From: Mesorhizobium sp. B2-3-12
GTDB lineage: Bacteria > Pseudomonadota > Alphaproteobacteria > Rhizobiales > Rhizobiaceae
Assembly (NCBI RefSeq): GCF_006442205.1
Contig: NZ_VFVR01000005.1
Location: 248,001 to 312,000 of the forward strand
Direction of reading: 5' to 3'
Length of the DNA: 64,000 nucleotides
The stretch's first letter is position 1, and every line of letters begins with the position of its first letter. The notes under the pieces are model-generated. The model had not been told where the DNA came from. It did no database searches and was given only the letters and a program-made list of their open reading frames with translations. The translations under genes were made by a program, and so were the position numbers. Below are positions 18,883 to 27,838 of the stretch, in pieces.

Positions 18883-19800
18883 TCACACGACATGAGCTTT
18901 CCGCGCCACGACGGCCAGGCCTTTGACAGGCTCGCGGCGATCCCAGCGGATGGTCGTCGGTTCCAGCGCGACGATCGAGAGACCGTTGGCCTCGAGGGTC
19001 CGTATGACATAGCCATCCGAATGGGCATAGCGCCGCGACGGCTGCAGCGCGAAGTCGCCGCCCTCCGCCAGGCTCTCGACGGAAAAGGCAAACAGGCCGC
19101 CCTCGGCGAGCAGGCCGGCAACCGTTGCCGCCAAACCTTCGAGCCCGCCAACATAGATCAGCACGTCGGCCGAGGTGACCAGATCGGGGTTTTCGCCCGA
19201 ATAGGCAAAATCCTGCAAATCCGCTTTTGTCAGCACGTCGTAGATGCCTTTTGCCCGCGCCTTCCTCAGCATCCTTGCCGAGATATCGAACCCCTCCAGC
19301 CGGTCGACGATCGGCCTCAGCCTCTCGCCCATCAATCCAGTGCCGCAACCCAGGTCGAGCGCCAGGCGGAAGCGGCCCGGCCTTGCCTTGCGGATAGCGG
19401 CGTCGAGCACCTCGGGCAGCCTATAGTCGAGCTTGCCGACCAGCATCTCCTCGAATGTCTCGGCATAGTGGTCGAACAGCGTTTCGACAAAGGCGCTGGG
19501 CGGCGCCGTGGAGACCGGACCTTTGCCGATCAGCTGCAGTTTGAGGGCCGCGCCCTGGCGATCGGCCGGATCGAGTTTCAGCGACGTCGTCCAGGCCTGC
19601 GCCGCCAGGTCGAGCCTGCCCGATGCCTCCTGCATCTCGCCGAGCCGAAACCAGCCCATTGCCCATTGCGGCGCCAGTTCCAGCGCGCCGAGCAGCAACT
19701 CGGCCGCGGCGGTGTGATCGCCGGAGGCAAAGAGCATTTCGGCATAGTCCGCACGGCGATCGGCGTTCGGGTCGCCCGACGAGGTCTGAAGCGGTTTCAT
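18883..19800 (-). CDS. TPR-containing SAM-dependent methyltransferase
   Basis: 305 residues: an N-terminal tetratricopeptide-like region (about 10-90, DYAEMLFASGDHTAAAELLL and WFRLGEMQEASGRLDLAAQA) followed by a class I methyltransferase domain with the SAM motif LALDLGCGTGLMGERLR. The substrate is unknown. The Met at 19800 gives the conventional start; a longer frame to 19854 exists. It is divergent from the exonuclease gene. Confidence 0.85.
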   Translation of the reverse strand: MKPLQTSSGDPNADRRADYAEMLFASGDHTAAAELLLGALELAPQWAMGWFRLGEMQEASGRLDLAAQAWTTSLKLDPADRQGAALKLQLIGKGPVSTAPPSAFVETLFDHYAETFEEMLVGKLDYRLPEVLDAAIRKARPGRFRLALDLGCGTGLMGERLRPIVDRLEGFDISARMLRKARAKGIYDVLTKADLQDFAYSGENPDLVTSADVLIYVGGLEGLAATVAGLLAEGGLFAFSVESLAEGGDFALQPSRRYAHSDGYVIRTLEANGLSIVALEPTTIRWDRREPVKGLAVVARKAHVV

Positions 19801-19948
19801 GATGATGGTTCCACCGGCAGGGTAGCCGGCCGCAATCTCTGTAGAGCAAAGCATGCCGAAGCTGAACCGAATTGAGCAGGCTTGCCCGGGAGTCAGCAGT
19901 CTAGGGCAGCAGGCTTCCCGCGACGGAATTATATCCTATCTTGAGGGC

Positions 19949-20959
19949 ATGCGCGCCAGCGACCTGCTTCATCCCCGGCCCGAGGGCCTCTACTGCCCGC
20001 CGGGCGATTTCTTCATCGACCCTGTGCGGCCGGTGAACCGGGCGCTGATCACGCACGGCCATTCCGACCATGCGCGTTCCGGCCACGGCTCGGTGCTTGC
20101 GACACGGCAGACGCTCGACATCATGGCACTGCGCTATGGCGAGGATTTTGCCGGGACGACGCAGGCAGCCATGCTCGGCGAGACGATTTCGCTCGACGGC
20201 GTCAGCGTCAGCTTCCACCCGGCCGGCCATGTGCTGGGGTCGGCGCAGATCGCGGTCGAACACCAGGGCAGGCGCGTCGTCGCCTCCGGCGACTACAAAC
20301 GGCAGAAGGATGCGACCTGCGCGCCGTTCGAGCCGATCCGCTGCGACGTCTTCATCACCGAGGCAACCTTCGGCCTGCCGGTGTTTCGCCATCCGCCCGA
20401 CACGGAAGAGATCGCCCGTCTGCTGAAATCGGCGGGGCAATTTCCCGAGCGCTCGCATCTGGTCGGCGCCTATGCGCTCGGCAAGGCGCAGCGGGTGATG
20501 CGGCTGTTGCGCGACGCCGGCTACGACAAGCCGCTCTACATCCATGGCGCGCTGGCCAAGCTCAGCGAATATTACCAGAGCCAGGGCATCGATCTTGGCG
20601 AACTCGAGCCGGCGACGGTGGAGAGCGGCGGCAAGCAGGATTTCGCCGGCGCCATAGTGGTCGGTCCGCCATCGGCTTTCGCCGACCGCTGGGCACGGCG
20701 CTTTCCCGATCCGATCTCGTGCTTCGCGTCGGGCTGGATGCGCATCCGCCAGCGCGCCAAGCAAGGCGGCGTCGAGCTGCCGCTGATCATCTCGGACCAT
20801 GCCGACTGGGACGAACTCACCGCCACCATCAAGGAGACCGGCGCCGGGGAGATCTGGGTCACGCACGGCCGCGAGGAAGCCCTGGTGCGCTGGTGCGAGC
20901 TGGAAGGGATAGCGGCCAGGCCGCTGCATCTGGTGGGCTATGAGGACGAGGGCGATTGA
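19949..20959 (+). CDS. DNA ligase-associated exonuclease (metallo-beta-lactamase fold)
   Basis: 336-residue enzyme of the mRNA-3'-processing-factor/SNM1-like group that is found next to bacterial ATP-dependent ligases. The metal motif HGHSDHA is at about residues 38-44, and FHPAGHVLGSAQI and DHADWDEL supply later metal and beta-CASP positions. The Met at 19949 (MRASDLLHPRPEGLY) fits the family start. It is followed by the ligase after a 241-bp gap that contains palindromic copy B. Presumed role: end processing in DNA repair together with the ligase. Confidence 0.88.
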   Translation: MRASDLLHPRPEGLYCPPGDFFIDPVRPVNRALITHGHSDHARSGHGSVLATRQTLDIMALRYGEDFAGTTQAAMLGETISLDGVSVSFHPAGHVLGSAQIAVEHQGRRVVASGDYKRQKDATCAPFEPIRCDVFITEATFGLPVFRHPPDTEEIARLLKSAGQFPERSHLVGAYALGKAQRVMRLLRDAGYDKPLYIHGALAKLSEYYQSQGIDLGELEPATVESGGKQDFAGAIVVGPPSAFADRWARRFPDPISCFASGWMRIRQRAKQGGVELPLIISDHADWDELTATIKETGAGEIWVTHGREEALVRWCELEGIAARPLHLVGYEDEGD

Positions 20960-21000
20960 GCATGGCGATGGGTCCGTCAATCACCGGAGTCGCGCTCTAC

Positions 21001-21162
21001 GGCGCCCCCCTCTGTCCTGCCGGACATCTCCCCCACGAGGGGGGAGATTGGCAATTTCAGTGCCGGCGCATCTCTTTCGACCTTGGAGAGTGGCGAAAGC
21101 CGACGCGACATCCAATCTCCCCCCTCGTGGGGGAGATGCCCGGCAGGGCAGAGGGGGGCGCC
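21001..21162. repeat. Paired-palindrome intergenic element, copy B
   Basis: Outer arms GCGCCCCCCTCTGTCCTGCC and its near-complement at the right end, inner arms ATCTCCCCCACGAGGGGGGA and its complement. Total about 160 bp. It lies between the exonuclease and ligase genes, inside what is normally a tight operon. Confidence 0.88.
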
Positions 21163-21200
21163 GCGCGCCGGCTTTCGCTGCTGGCGTGGTGCATCCAGCC

Positions 21201-22802
21201 ATGAACCGCTTCGCCGAGCTTCTCGACTGCCTGGTGCTGACGCCGTCGCGCAACGGCAAGCTGACGCTGCTGGTCGACTATTTTCGCACTGTGGAAGACC
21301 CGGACCGCGGCCTGGCGCTGGCCGCGATCACCGGCGATCTCAAAATCGCCGCCGTCAAGCCGGCCATGCTGCGCACCCTGGTCACCGAGCGCATGGACCC
21401 GGTGCTGTTCGGCTATTCCTACGACTATGTCGGCGACCTCGCCGAGACGGTGTCGCTGGTCTGGCCGCAAACGCCGGGCAGGATCGCCAACCGCGAGCCG
21501 ACGCTCGGCGAGGTGGTGGCCAAGCTGCAGGCGGCAAGCCGCTCCGACGGGCCGAAGGTGCTGACGGGGCTGCTCGACAGCGCCGGCATCTCGGCGCGCT
21601 TTGCCATCATCAAGCTGGTCACCGGCGGCCTGCGCATCGGCGTCTCGGCGCGGCTCGCCAAACAGGCGCTGGCGGATTTCGGCAAGGTCGACGTCGCCGA
21701 GATCGAAGAACTCTGGCATGGGCTGTCGCCACCCTACACGGCCCTGTTCGCCTGGCTGGAAGGCAAGGCCGAAAAACCGCGCAACACGGCGCTCGCGCTG
21801 TTTCGCCCGGTCATGCTGTCGAACCCGGTCGGCGACGGCGATCTCGAAAAGCTCGATCCCGCCGACTATGCGGCGGAATGGAAATGGGACGGGATCCGCG
21901 TCCAGGCGGTGGCCGAAGGCGGCATTCGCAGGCTCTATTCGCGCACCGGCGACGATGTCTCCGGCGCCTTTCCGGATCTCGCCGACGCCATGCACTTTTC
22001 CGCCGCACTCGACGGCGAATTGCTTGTCGGCGATCCGCGCGAGGCGACAGGGACCTTCTCGGACCTGCAGCAGCGGCTGAACCGCAAGACGGTGACGCCG
22101 AAGATGCAGCAGCAATACCCCGCCTTCATGCGCTGTTACGACCTGCTGCAGATCGGCGAAGAAGATCTGCGCGGACTGTCCTTCCGCGAGCGGCGCGGCC
22201 GCCTCGAAGCCTTCATCGGAACGCTTGACCCCAGCCGCTTCGATCTCTCCCCCTTCGTCGACTTCGCCAACTGGCAGGCGCTCGAGGATTTGCGCCGCGC
22301 GCCGCCGCATCCGATCATCGAAGGGGTGATGCTGAAGCGCTGGGATTCGCCCTATGTCGCCGGCCGGCCGAAGGGTCCGTGGTTCAAATGGAAGCGCGAT
22401 CCGCACACGGTGGACGCCGTGCTGATGTACGCCCAGCGCGGCCATGGCAAGCGTTCGAGCTTCTATTCCGACTATACGTTCGGCGTCTGGTCCGGGCCCG
22501 AGGGCGCGGAGGAGCTGGTGCCGGTCGGCAAGGCCTATTTCGGCTTCACCGACGAGGAACTGAAGCAGATCGACAAATATGTCAGGGACAACACCGTCGA
22601 GCGCTTCGGACCGGTGCGCTCGGTGCGCGCCGATCGCGACAATGGCCTGGTGCTGGAAGTCGCCTTCGAGGGGCTGAACCGCTCGACCCGGCACAAATCG
22701 GGCGTGGCCATGCGTTTCCCCAGGATTTCACGGCTGCGCTGGGACAAGCCGGCCAACGAGGCCGACCGCATCGAGACGCTGCAGGCGCTGCTCGACCGTT
22801 AG
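21201..22802 (+). CDS. ATP-dependent DNA ligase
   Basis: 533 residues. The adenylation motif EWKWDGIRV places the nucleophilic lysine at about K228, after an N-terminal DNA-binding domain; later ligase motifs DGELLVGD, EGVMLKRW and GPWFKWKRD are intact. This is the stand-alone ligase that accompanies the exonuclease upstream. In other bacteria the module also has a Lhr-like helicase and a phosphoesterase; neither is present here on either side. The ATG at 21201 was chosen because the upstream extension runs through repeat copy B. Confidence 0.93.
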   Translation: MNRFAELLDCLVLTPSRNGKLTLLVDYFRTVEDPDRGLALAAITGDLKIAAVKPAMLRTLVTERMDPVLFGYSYDYVGDLAETVSLVWPQTPGRIANREPTLGEVVAKLQAASRSDGPKVLTGLLDSAGISARFAIIKLVTGGLRIGVSARLAKQALADFGKVDVAEIEELWHGLSPPYTALFAWLEGKAEKPRNTALALFRPVMLSNPVGDGDLEKLDPADYAAEWKWDGIRVQAVAEGGIRRLYSRTGDDVSGAFPDLADAMHFSAALDGELLVGDPREATGTFSDLQQRLNRKTVTPKMQQQYPAFMRCYDLLQIGEEDLRGLSFRERRGRLEAFIGTLDPSRFDLSPFVDFANWQALEDLRRAPPHPIIEGVMLKRWDSPYVAGRPKGPWFKWKRDPHTVDAVLMYAQRGHGKRSSFYSDYTFGVWSGPEGAEELVPVGKAYFGFTDEELKQIDKYVRDNTVERFGPVRSVRADRDNGLVLEVAFEGLNRSTRHKSGVAMRFPRISRLRWDKPANEADRIETLQALLDR

Positions 22803-22818
22803 AGCAAGCGTGTAACGG

Positions 22819-22835
22819 TTTTCCTGGAATTGCTC
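22819..22835 (+). repeat. Short dispersed repeat, copy 2
   Basis: Identical 17-mer to 17801-17817 (TTTTCCTGGAATTGCTC), here directly after the ligase stop. It overlaps the stop codon of the convergent gene by two bases. Confidence 0.6.
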
Positions 22836-24108
22836 ACGGCTCGATCGAAACGCGGATCTCGTAGACGTTGACCGCCTTGCCCTGCTTGTCGAAGTCGGAA
22901 TTGATGGCGATGGTGCCGGCAGAGCCCGGACGCTTGTCGGGAAACTTCACGTCAAACAGATATTCGTTTCTCTGCTGGCCGACCGCGTAGCGCTTGCGGC
23001 CGCAGTCGCCGAGTTCACCAAAATTGCAGTCGACGGAGATCTGCGTGTCCTTGCCGTCCTCGGCGCGCGCGATGATGTCGAACACGGCGTGCTTGCCGGC
23101 GAGCTTTTCCAGCACGCCCTGGCCAACGTCAAAGGCGATCGCCGAGCCGGAGGCGCCGGACTGGATGCGCAGGAACGATCCGGCGTCGTCCTTCATCACT
23201 TCGGCCTTGGCGTCCGACGGGGCGGCGACATGGGTCGGGTCGGCCGGCGAGAACACGTTGATCCAGTCGCGCGACTGGTCCGCGGCGCCGGGCTTGGCGG
23301 GCGCGTTGGCGCCGTCTGCCGGGGTGAAATCGTCGTCCTCGACGGTCGGCGGCGCTTCCGGCGGCGCGGTATTAAGCTCGGCCGCCGACTTGAACACACC
23401 GGTCTGCACGGCAAAAAACAGGCCGATGCCAACCGCCGCGAGCAGCGTGACCGTGAGGAAAATGGCGGTCAGCGGCAGGCGCCGGCCGCGAATGCGGCGC
23501 TCATCGCGGTCTGGCGCCACTTCCGTCGCGGCTCCCGGCGCGGCGGCAGCCGACATGTCGATGGCTGGTGCGCCCGGAAGCGTGGCGTCCGGCATGATAT
23601 CGGGAACGACCGGCAGCACGCGCGAACGCGGCGCGCCGGAGGCGGCCTGCACGGGACCGTCGACGGTGACGGCGGGCGATGGCACCGACGGGGCCTTGGG
23701 GCCGGCCTCGACCGCGGGTGCCGCGCCAGCCGCGGTCTCGGCCGCCGGGGCGTCAATCGCGTCAATCCGGGGGGCGACGCCAGGCACGGCCGGCAGGAAC
23801 TCGGATTCGATTTCGGTGATTTTTTCCTGAATAGCCTTGCGGCGCTTGATGGCGACTTCCACGGTCACGCCGGGATTGGCCTGGAGCGCGCGGTCGAGCG
23901 CGGCGAAGGCCGACCGATAGACCCTCTCGCGGAACGCCCGGTCCTCGGCATTGCCCTTTTCCAAGGCGTTCCGGATCGCTTTTTCGATCGCGTCCAAGCG
24001 AGATCCCTCTGCAAATTGCCCCAAGCTTTCATGATGGTTAGCCGCAGGCGACCAATCAATCAACGGGCGGGCAGCGCATTCTGCCTCCACGGGCCGTCCA
24101 AAGTCCAT
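22834..24108 (-). CDS. Conserved single-pass membrane protein, function unknown
   Basis: 424 residues as the longest frame. Order: a helical cytosolic segment (LDAIEKAIRNALEKGNAEDR then YRSAFAALDRALQANPGVTV), an Ala/Pro-rich linker, one membrane helix near residue 210-230 (TAIFLTVTLLAAVGIGLFFAV), then a periplasmic domain with DCNFGELGDCGRKRY, which has two Cys that may pair. I do not recognise a function. A TTG at 23997 has a good AGAGGGAT Shine-Dalgarno and begins exactly at the helical segment, so it may be the true start. Confidence 0.75.
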   Translation of the reverse strand: MDFGRPVEAECAARPLIDWSPAANHHESLGQFAEGSRLDAIEKAIRNALEKGNAEDRAFRERVYRSAFAALDRALQANPGVTVEVAIKRRKAIQEKITEIESEFLPAVPGVAPRIDAIDAPAAETAAGAAPAVEAGPKAPSVPSPAVTVDGPVQAASGAPRSRVLPVVPDIMPDATLPGAPAIDMSAAAAPGAATEVAPDRDERRIRGRRLPLTAIFLTVTLLAAVGIGLFFAVQTGVFKSAAELNTAPPEAPPTVEDDDFTPADGANAPAKPGAADQSRDWINVFSPADPTHVAAPSDAKAEVMKDDAGSFLRIQSGASGSAIAFDVGQGVLEKLAGKHAVFDIIARAEDGKDTQISVDCNFGELGDCGRKRYAVGQQRNEYLFDVKFPDKRPGSAGTIAINSDFDKQGKAVNVYEIRVSIEP

Positions 24109-24284
24109 CTTCGCGATGTTCCGGCAAAGAAAATCGGGCTTTGCGAGCGATTATCGTGCGTAAGGACCGAGGAGGCCTGCCTCAGATCCTGACGGACGCC
24201 CTTGCAGAATTGCCAAGTCGCATCTTGAATTCGCCGCCGGTTGAGTCTATCACCCAGCCCATCTTGGAGGCCTCGGCCTCCCGG

Positions 24285-24360
24285 GCCGCTTTAGCTCAGT
24301 TGGTAGAGCACATCATTCGTAATGATGGGGTCAGGTGTTCGAGTCACCTAAGCGGCACCA
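24285..24360 (+). tRNA. tRNA-Thr (CGT anticodon)
   Basis: A 76-nt cloverleaf including encoded CCA. Acceptor GCCGCTT pairs with AAGCGGC at 24350-24356. The D arm contains AGCTCAGTTGGTAGAGC. The anticodon stem-loop is CATCATTCGTAATGATG with CGT at 24318-24320. The T arm reads CAGGTGTTCGAGTCACCT. No integrase or attachment duplication is seen nearby. Confidence 0.96.
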
Positions 24361-24536
24361 GTTTTCCCACAAGTCAGGTCATCGTGCGGCTTGCAACGTG
24401 CCGCGCAAATCACGTGACAGTCCGGGATTTTTCGAACCTCAACAACAAATGATGGAAATGGCGTTTTAATTTTTTCGGAACAGATAGTTGGGGTCGCACA
24501 TTTCCTGCCGTGGTTTCACGGACAGGAGGTTTCGAA

Positions 24537-24749
24537 TTGCAAAGGCGTGTCGACAAGGAAAAACTGGCAAGAGCGGACCGTGAGGCGAGGCTGGTGCTGG
24601 ATGCCGAGCGCCACGCCAGAATTGCCAAGACAACCCGCCTGAGGGAGCAGAGACTGCAGCAGGAGGCATTGGCACAAGACAAGCCCGAGCCGGCGCGACG
24701 GCGAGAGCCGGCCGGCAGACCGGCGCGGCGCGTGATCGAGGTGGATTGA
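24537..24749 (+). CDS. Small basic helical hypothetical protein
   Basis: 70 residues, very rich in Arg, Lys, Glu and Ala (KEKLARADREARLVLDAERH), predicted as one long charged helix with a Pro/Arg-rich tail. The start is chosen as TTG at 24537 because a perfect AGGAGG lies 7 bases ahead (24524-24529). I do not recognise a family. It could be an RNA- or DNA-binding small protein, but that is only composition-based. Confidence 0.55.
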   Translation: MQRRVDKEKLARADREARLVLDAERHARIAKTTRLREQRLQQEALAQDKPEPARRREPAGRPARRVIEVD

Positions 24750-24887
24750 TCGCTGGAGCAGCTCCGGACGCCTCGTTTGCGACGCCCTCGGATCGCCACA
24801 TAAGACAATGGACCGGAAGGCCCATCCGCCATTGTCGGGACCCCGGTTTTGGTATGAAATACCGGCCTCAGCATGGGAGGTCCGAAA

Positions 24888-25076
24888 ATGCCCAACACTT
24901 TCAAGACCGGAGACGTCGTCAAGCTGAAGTCGGGAGGCCCGAGGATGACGGTCAGCGACGGCGCCGCTTCCGGCATGTATCTGTGCCACTGGTTCAACAA
25001 AGAGGGCGATGTGTGGACCCCGCAGCACGCGGGCTTCAAATCGGATCAGCTGGTGGAAGCCGACCAATCGACGTAA
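24888..25076 (+). CDS. YodC-like DUF2158 small protein
   Basis: 62 residues, a single beta-rich domain with the family signature FKTGDVVKLKSGGPRMTV followed by a W-F pair (CHWFNKEG). Function unknown. GGGAGGT lies 6 bases ahead of the ATG, which decides this start over the upstream in-frame ATG at 24873. Confidence 0.85.
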   Translation: MPNTFKTGDVVKLKSGGPRMTVSDGAASGMYLCHWFNKEGDVWTPQHAGFKSDQLVEADQST

Positions 25077-25289
25077 GGCTCGCCTTCGCGACGGGTTTGC
25101 CGGCCGGCGTGAATTTCAGCCCCGCCGGATAAGATGCCGTGCCGCCCTCTCCCAGGGCACGAGACACGGCATCCGGGCAATCGGCGTGATCGGCAGGGCC
25201 GACCGACGGATTTCTCAGGTCGCGACGTTTAACGGTTGAAGCGTGACCTCGGCATTGGGTCCGGGACGCGCCAACCGGAGACGTGAAGC

Positions 25290-25736
25290 ATGATACGCCG
25301 TTCGATCCTTGCCGCTGCCTTGGGCCTGCTGACCACGGCGGCCCTCGCCCAGACGGCGACACAGCCACCGGCCGCGACGCCACCTGCCTCTACGTCGCCC
25401 GCCGCCCCTACTGCCCCATCGCCGACTGGCAAGTCCGACATCAGCCTGGCCAAGTTCCAGAAGCGGCGCGAGAAGGCGATCATGGCCGCCGACACGGACG
25501 GCGACGGCAAGATCAGCCTCGTGGAGTGGGAGGCCTTCCAGGCCAAGCGCAACATCAAGGGCGATCCCGCCAAATCCTTCGCGCGCATCGATTCCAATCA
25601 TGACGGCTTCATCGACCGGGCCGAGCTCGACGCGTTCTTCGCCAAGCGCTTCGCCAAGCTGGACAAGAACGGCGACGGCATTCTGACGGCCGACGAGATG
25701 CCGGGCCACAAATCCGCTCCCAAGCCGGAGCAATGA
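25290..25736 (+). CDS. Periplasmic EF-hand protein
   Basis: 148 residues with a Sec signal (about 1-20, ending TTAALAQ), a Pro/Ala/Thr linker, then three EF-hand loops: DTDGDGKISLVE, DSNHDGFIDRAE and DKNGDGILTADE. All three keep the Asp and Gly positions needed for calcium. It lies 45 bp before an ECF sigma gene, so the pair may form a metal- or envelope-responsive unit. Confidence 0.88.
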   Translation: MIRRSILAAALGLLTTAALAQTATQPPAATPPASTSPAAPTAPSPTGKSDISLAKFQKRREKAIMAADTDGDGKISLVEWEAFQAKRNIKGDPAKSFARIDSNHDGFIDRAELDAFFAKRFAKLDKNGDGILTADEMPGHKSAPKPEQ

Positions 25737-25781
25737 CCGAGAGGCTATGACGTGTGATGGACATCGGGAGTGCGCCAGCCG

Positions 25782-26318
25782 ATGAGCGCCGACCCGGACG
25801 AGGAGTTGGTTCGCCGGGTCGGTGCCGGCGAGCCGGAGGCGGTGCGGACGCTCGTCGCGCGCAAGCTGCCGCGCATCCTGGCGTTGGCCGCGCGCATGCT
25901 GGGCGACGCGGCGGAGGCCGAGGATGTCGCCCAAGAAACCTTTGTGCGCATCTGGCGTCATGCATCCGGCTGGCGGCGCGGCAATGCACGCTTCGACAGC
26001 TGGATCCACCGCGTCACGCTCAATCTGTGCTACGACCGGCTACGTCGGCGCCGCGAATGGGTGACCGACGAGGTTCCCGACATTGTCGATCCCGCCCCGC
26101 TTCCCGATGCCCGCGAAGAGCCGCACCGGGTCGAGCAGGCCTTGCAGGCAATCGCGCCGCGCCAGCGCGAGGCGATCATCCTGGTCTACTATCAGGAGAT
26201 GTCCAACATAGAGGCGGCCGCGACCCTGGAGATCAGTGTCGATGCCCTGGAAAGCCTGCTTTCGCGCGGCCGGCGGGCCTTGCAGATGATCCTGGCCAGG
26301 GAGGGTGTCCATGAGTGA
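25782..26318 (+). CDS. ECF-type RNA polymerase sigma factor
   Basis: 178 residues, region 2 (AARMLGDAAEAEDVAQETFV then FDSWIHRVTLNLCYDRLRRR) and region 4 (ALQAIAPRQREAIILVYYQE then ALESLLSRGRRAL). No extra C-terminal domain. The ATG at 25782 is the usual position for the family; an in-frame GTG at 25770 is an alternative. Followed by a small membrane protein and a periplasmic helical protein, which probably control it. Confidence 0.92.
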   Translation: MSADPDEELVRRVGAGEPEAVRTLVARKLPRILALAARMLGDAAEAEDVAQETFVRIWRHASGWRRGNARFDSWIHRVTLNLCYDRLRRRREWVTDEVPDIVDPAPLPDAREEPHRVEQALQAIAPRQREAIILVYYQEMSNIEAAATLEISVDALESLLSRGRRALQMILAREGVHE

Positions 26319-26421
26319 GAAAGGGCGGCAATGATTGCGAAGCGTTCACCGTATTTCGCGAGCGCCCGGCGAGGTCCCGGGAATCCGTCCGGATACGTGC
26401 CAACCGGCAAAGGACAAAGTG

Positions 26422-26874
26422 ATGTCTGATGGGTCCAGGAACGAGCCGGCAATGGATGCCGAGCGCTTCGCGGCTCTGGCGGCGGCCTATGGCGGCGATT
26501 TGCGGCGGTGGCCGCAGGCCGACCGCGCGGCCGGGGCGATGTTCGCCGCGAGCGAGACAGGCGCGGCCTTATTGGGACACGCCGGGAAACTCGACGCCTT
26601 GCTCGACAGCTACGAGGTCACGGCGCCCGGCGCGGCGCTGCACGGCGGCATCCTACGGATCGCCGACCGGCATCTCGTCCAGCGCCGGCGCCGGCGGGTC
26701 TGGTGGCTGAGTCTGGGGCTGGCCGGCATTGGCCTGGCCGGCGCGGTGGCCGGATTGGCCATGGTGAGCATCGTTACCCCAGAGGTTCCGTCCGACCATT
26801 ATGTGCTCGATGCCAATGCGACGGCGTTCGGCGACGCCGGGCCCGATGGCGAGACGATCGAGGAGGACTTATGA
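26422..26874 (+). CDS. Probable membrane-bound anti-sigma factor
   Basis: 150 residues. The cytosolic N-terminus has DAERFAALAAAYGGDLRRWP, a motif common in short proteins encoded after ECF sigma genes. One membrane helix at about 93-116 (WWLSLGLAGIGLAGAVAGLA) is followed by a short acidic periplasmic tail. No zinc-binding HXXXCXXC is present, so the assignment as anti-sigma rests on context and topology. Stop and next start overlap (ATGA). Confidence 0.7.
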   Translation: MSDGSRNEPAMDAERFAALAAAYGGDLRRWPQADRAAGAMFAASETGAALLGHAGKLDALLDSYEVTAPGAALHGGILRIADRHLVQRRRRRVWWLSLGLAGIGLAGAVAGLAMVSIVTPEVPSDHYVLDANATAFGDAGPDGETIEEDL

Positions 26875-27326
26875 GTACAGGCCGCAACCTCACCATCGCG
26901 TCGGTGGTGCTGAATGTCTTCCTGGCCGGCGCGCTTGCCGGCGGCGCCGTCTGGATAAGAAGCGGCAAGCCGGCCCAGGGCTATTCGCTGGAAGCGGCCG
27001 GCGGCCGTCTTCCCGACAAGCAGCGCATGCTGTTCCGCAAGGCGCTGCGCGAGGTGCGCCGCGAGTCGCGCGACATTATTCTCGACGGCCAGAAGGCCAG
27101 GCGCGAGGCGGCGGATCTGTTGCGGCAACCCGTCCTCGACGCGGCGGCGCTGGCGGCGGCCCTGGAGCGGGCCCGCAATGCCGACATCACCCTGCGCACG
27201 CGGCTTGAGCAGCGCATCGTCGAGTACGCGGCGTCGGGTTCCGCAGGGGATCGCGCCGTGCTGGCGGACGGGCTGGCCAGGCGCGCCGGGCCTGTGCCGG
27301 CGGCAGAGCCAAAAAAATCGCCGTGA
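26871..27326 (+). CDS. Periplasmic heavy-metal sensor-like (ZraP/CpxP-type) protein
   Basis: 151 residues: an N-terminal membrane anchor or signal (SVVLNVFLAGALAGGAVWI) and a helical periplasmic part with LFRKALREVRRESRDIILDG, typical of the Metal_resist/CpxP-like group. No His-rich tail is visible. It is translationally coupled to the preceding membrane protein and probably completes the sigma/anti-sigma regulatory group. Confidence 0.72.
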   Translation: MSTGRNLTIASVVLNVFLAGALAGGAVWIRSGKPAQGYSLEAAGGRLPDKQRMLFRKALREVRRESRDIILDGQKARREAADLLRQPVLDAAALAAALERARNADITLRTRLEQRIVEYAASGSAGDRAVLADGLARRAGPVPAAEPKKSP

Positions 27327-27434
27327 CGAGCGACGGAAAACGCCGGCGGGGCCGTTTAACCAGGAGAAGGGCAGCCTGCCGGACCAATCGGCACGGACAG
27401 GTTTTCATTCTCGGAGAACATTCGGAGTATCGTC

Positions 27435-27716
27435 ATGAACCGTCTGACACAGCATGCGGCAGCAGCCGTCCTCGCCTTGACCGGAACCGCGGCAACCGTC
27501 GCGACCTCCACCGCCATGCCGATGATGGCGCAACCGGCCGCCCCGGCGCTGATCGAGCATGTGGCCTGGGGTTGCGGACCCGGCTGGCACCCCAACCCGT
27601 GGGGACGCTGCGTTCCCAACCGTGTCGTGGTGTATCCGCGCTACCACTACTGGCATGGCCCGGCATTCTATGTCGGGCATCCGCACCGTCACTGGCACCG
27701 CTGGCACCACTGGTAA
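27435..27716 (+). CDS. Secreted His-rich GCG-CRPN-type peptide
   Basis: 93 residues with a signal peptide (about 1-32), then the motif GCGPGWHPNPWGRCVPN, which matches the small GCG_CRPN-type domain seen in rhizobial secreted proteins, and a tail ending HPHRHWHRWHHW. The His/Trp tail suggests metal binding, which is inferred. It lies 108 bp after the metal-sensor-like gene. Confidence 0.75.
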   Translation: MNRLTQHAAAAVLALTGTAATVATSTAMPMMAQPAAPALIEHVAWGCGPGWHPNPWGRCVPNRVVVYPRYHYWHGPAFYVGHPHRHWHRWHHW

Positions 27717-27729
27717 GCGTGCGGAACAG

Positions 27730-27754
27730 CCGGGCGGGCACCCCGCCTGCCCGG
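27730..27754 (+). terminator. Hairpin after the His-rich peptide gene
   Basis: Stem CCGGGCGGGC with GCCTGCCCGG (one G-T wobble) and loop ACCCC, 13 bp after the stop. There is no long T run, so it may be a weak terminator or an mRNA-stabilising hairpin. Confidence 0.5.
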
Positions 27755-27838
27755 TTCCCGTCGCCGGTTTGAGCGTTCAGGAAACAGCCCAATCGGGCGT
27801 CGCGCATCGAGCGTGTGATCCAACCATGGAGAGCCGAC

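Noticed and set aside
24285-24360. Integration site at tRNA-Thr
   Set aside because: No integrase gene or duplicated 3' end was found nearby.
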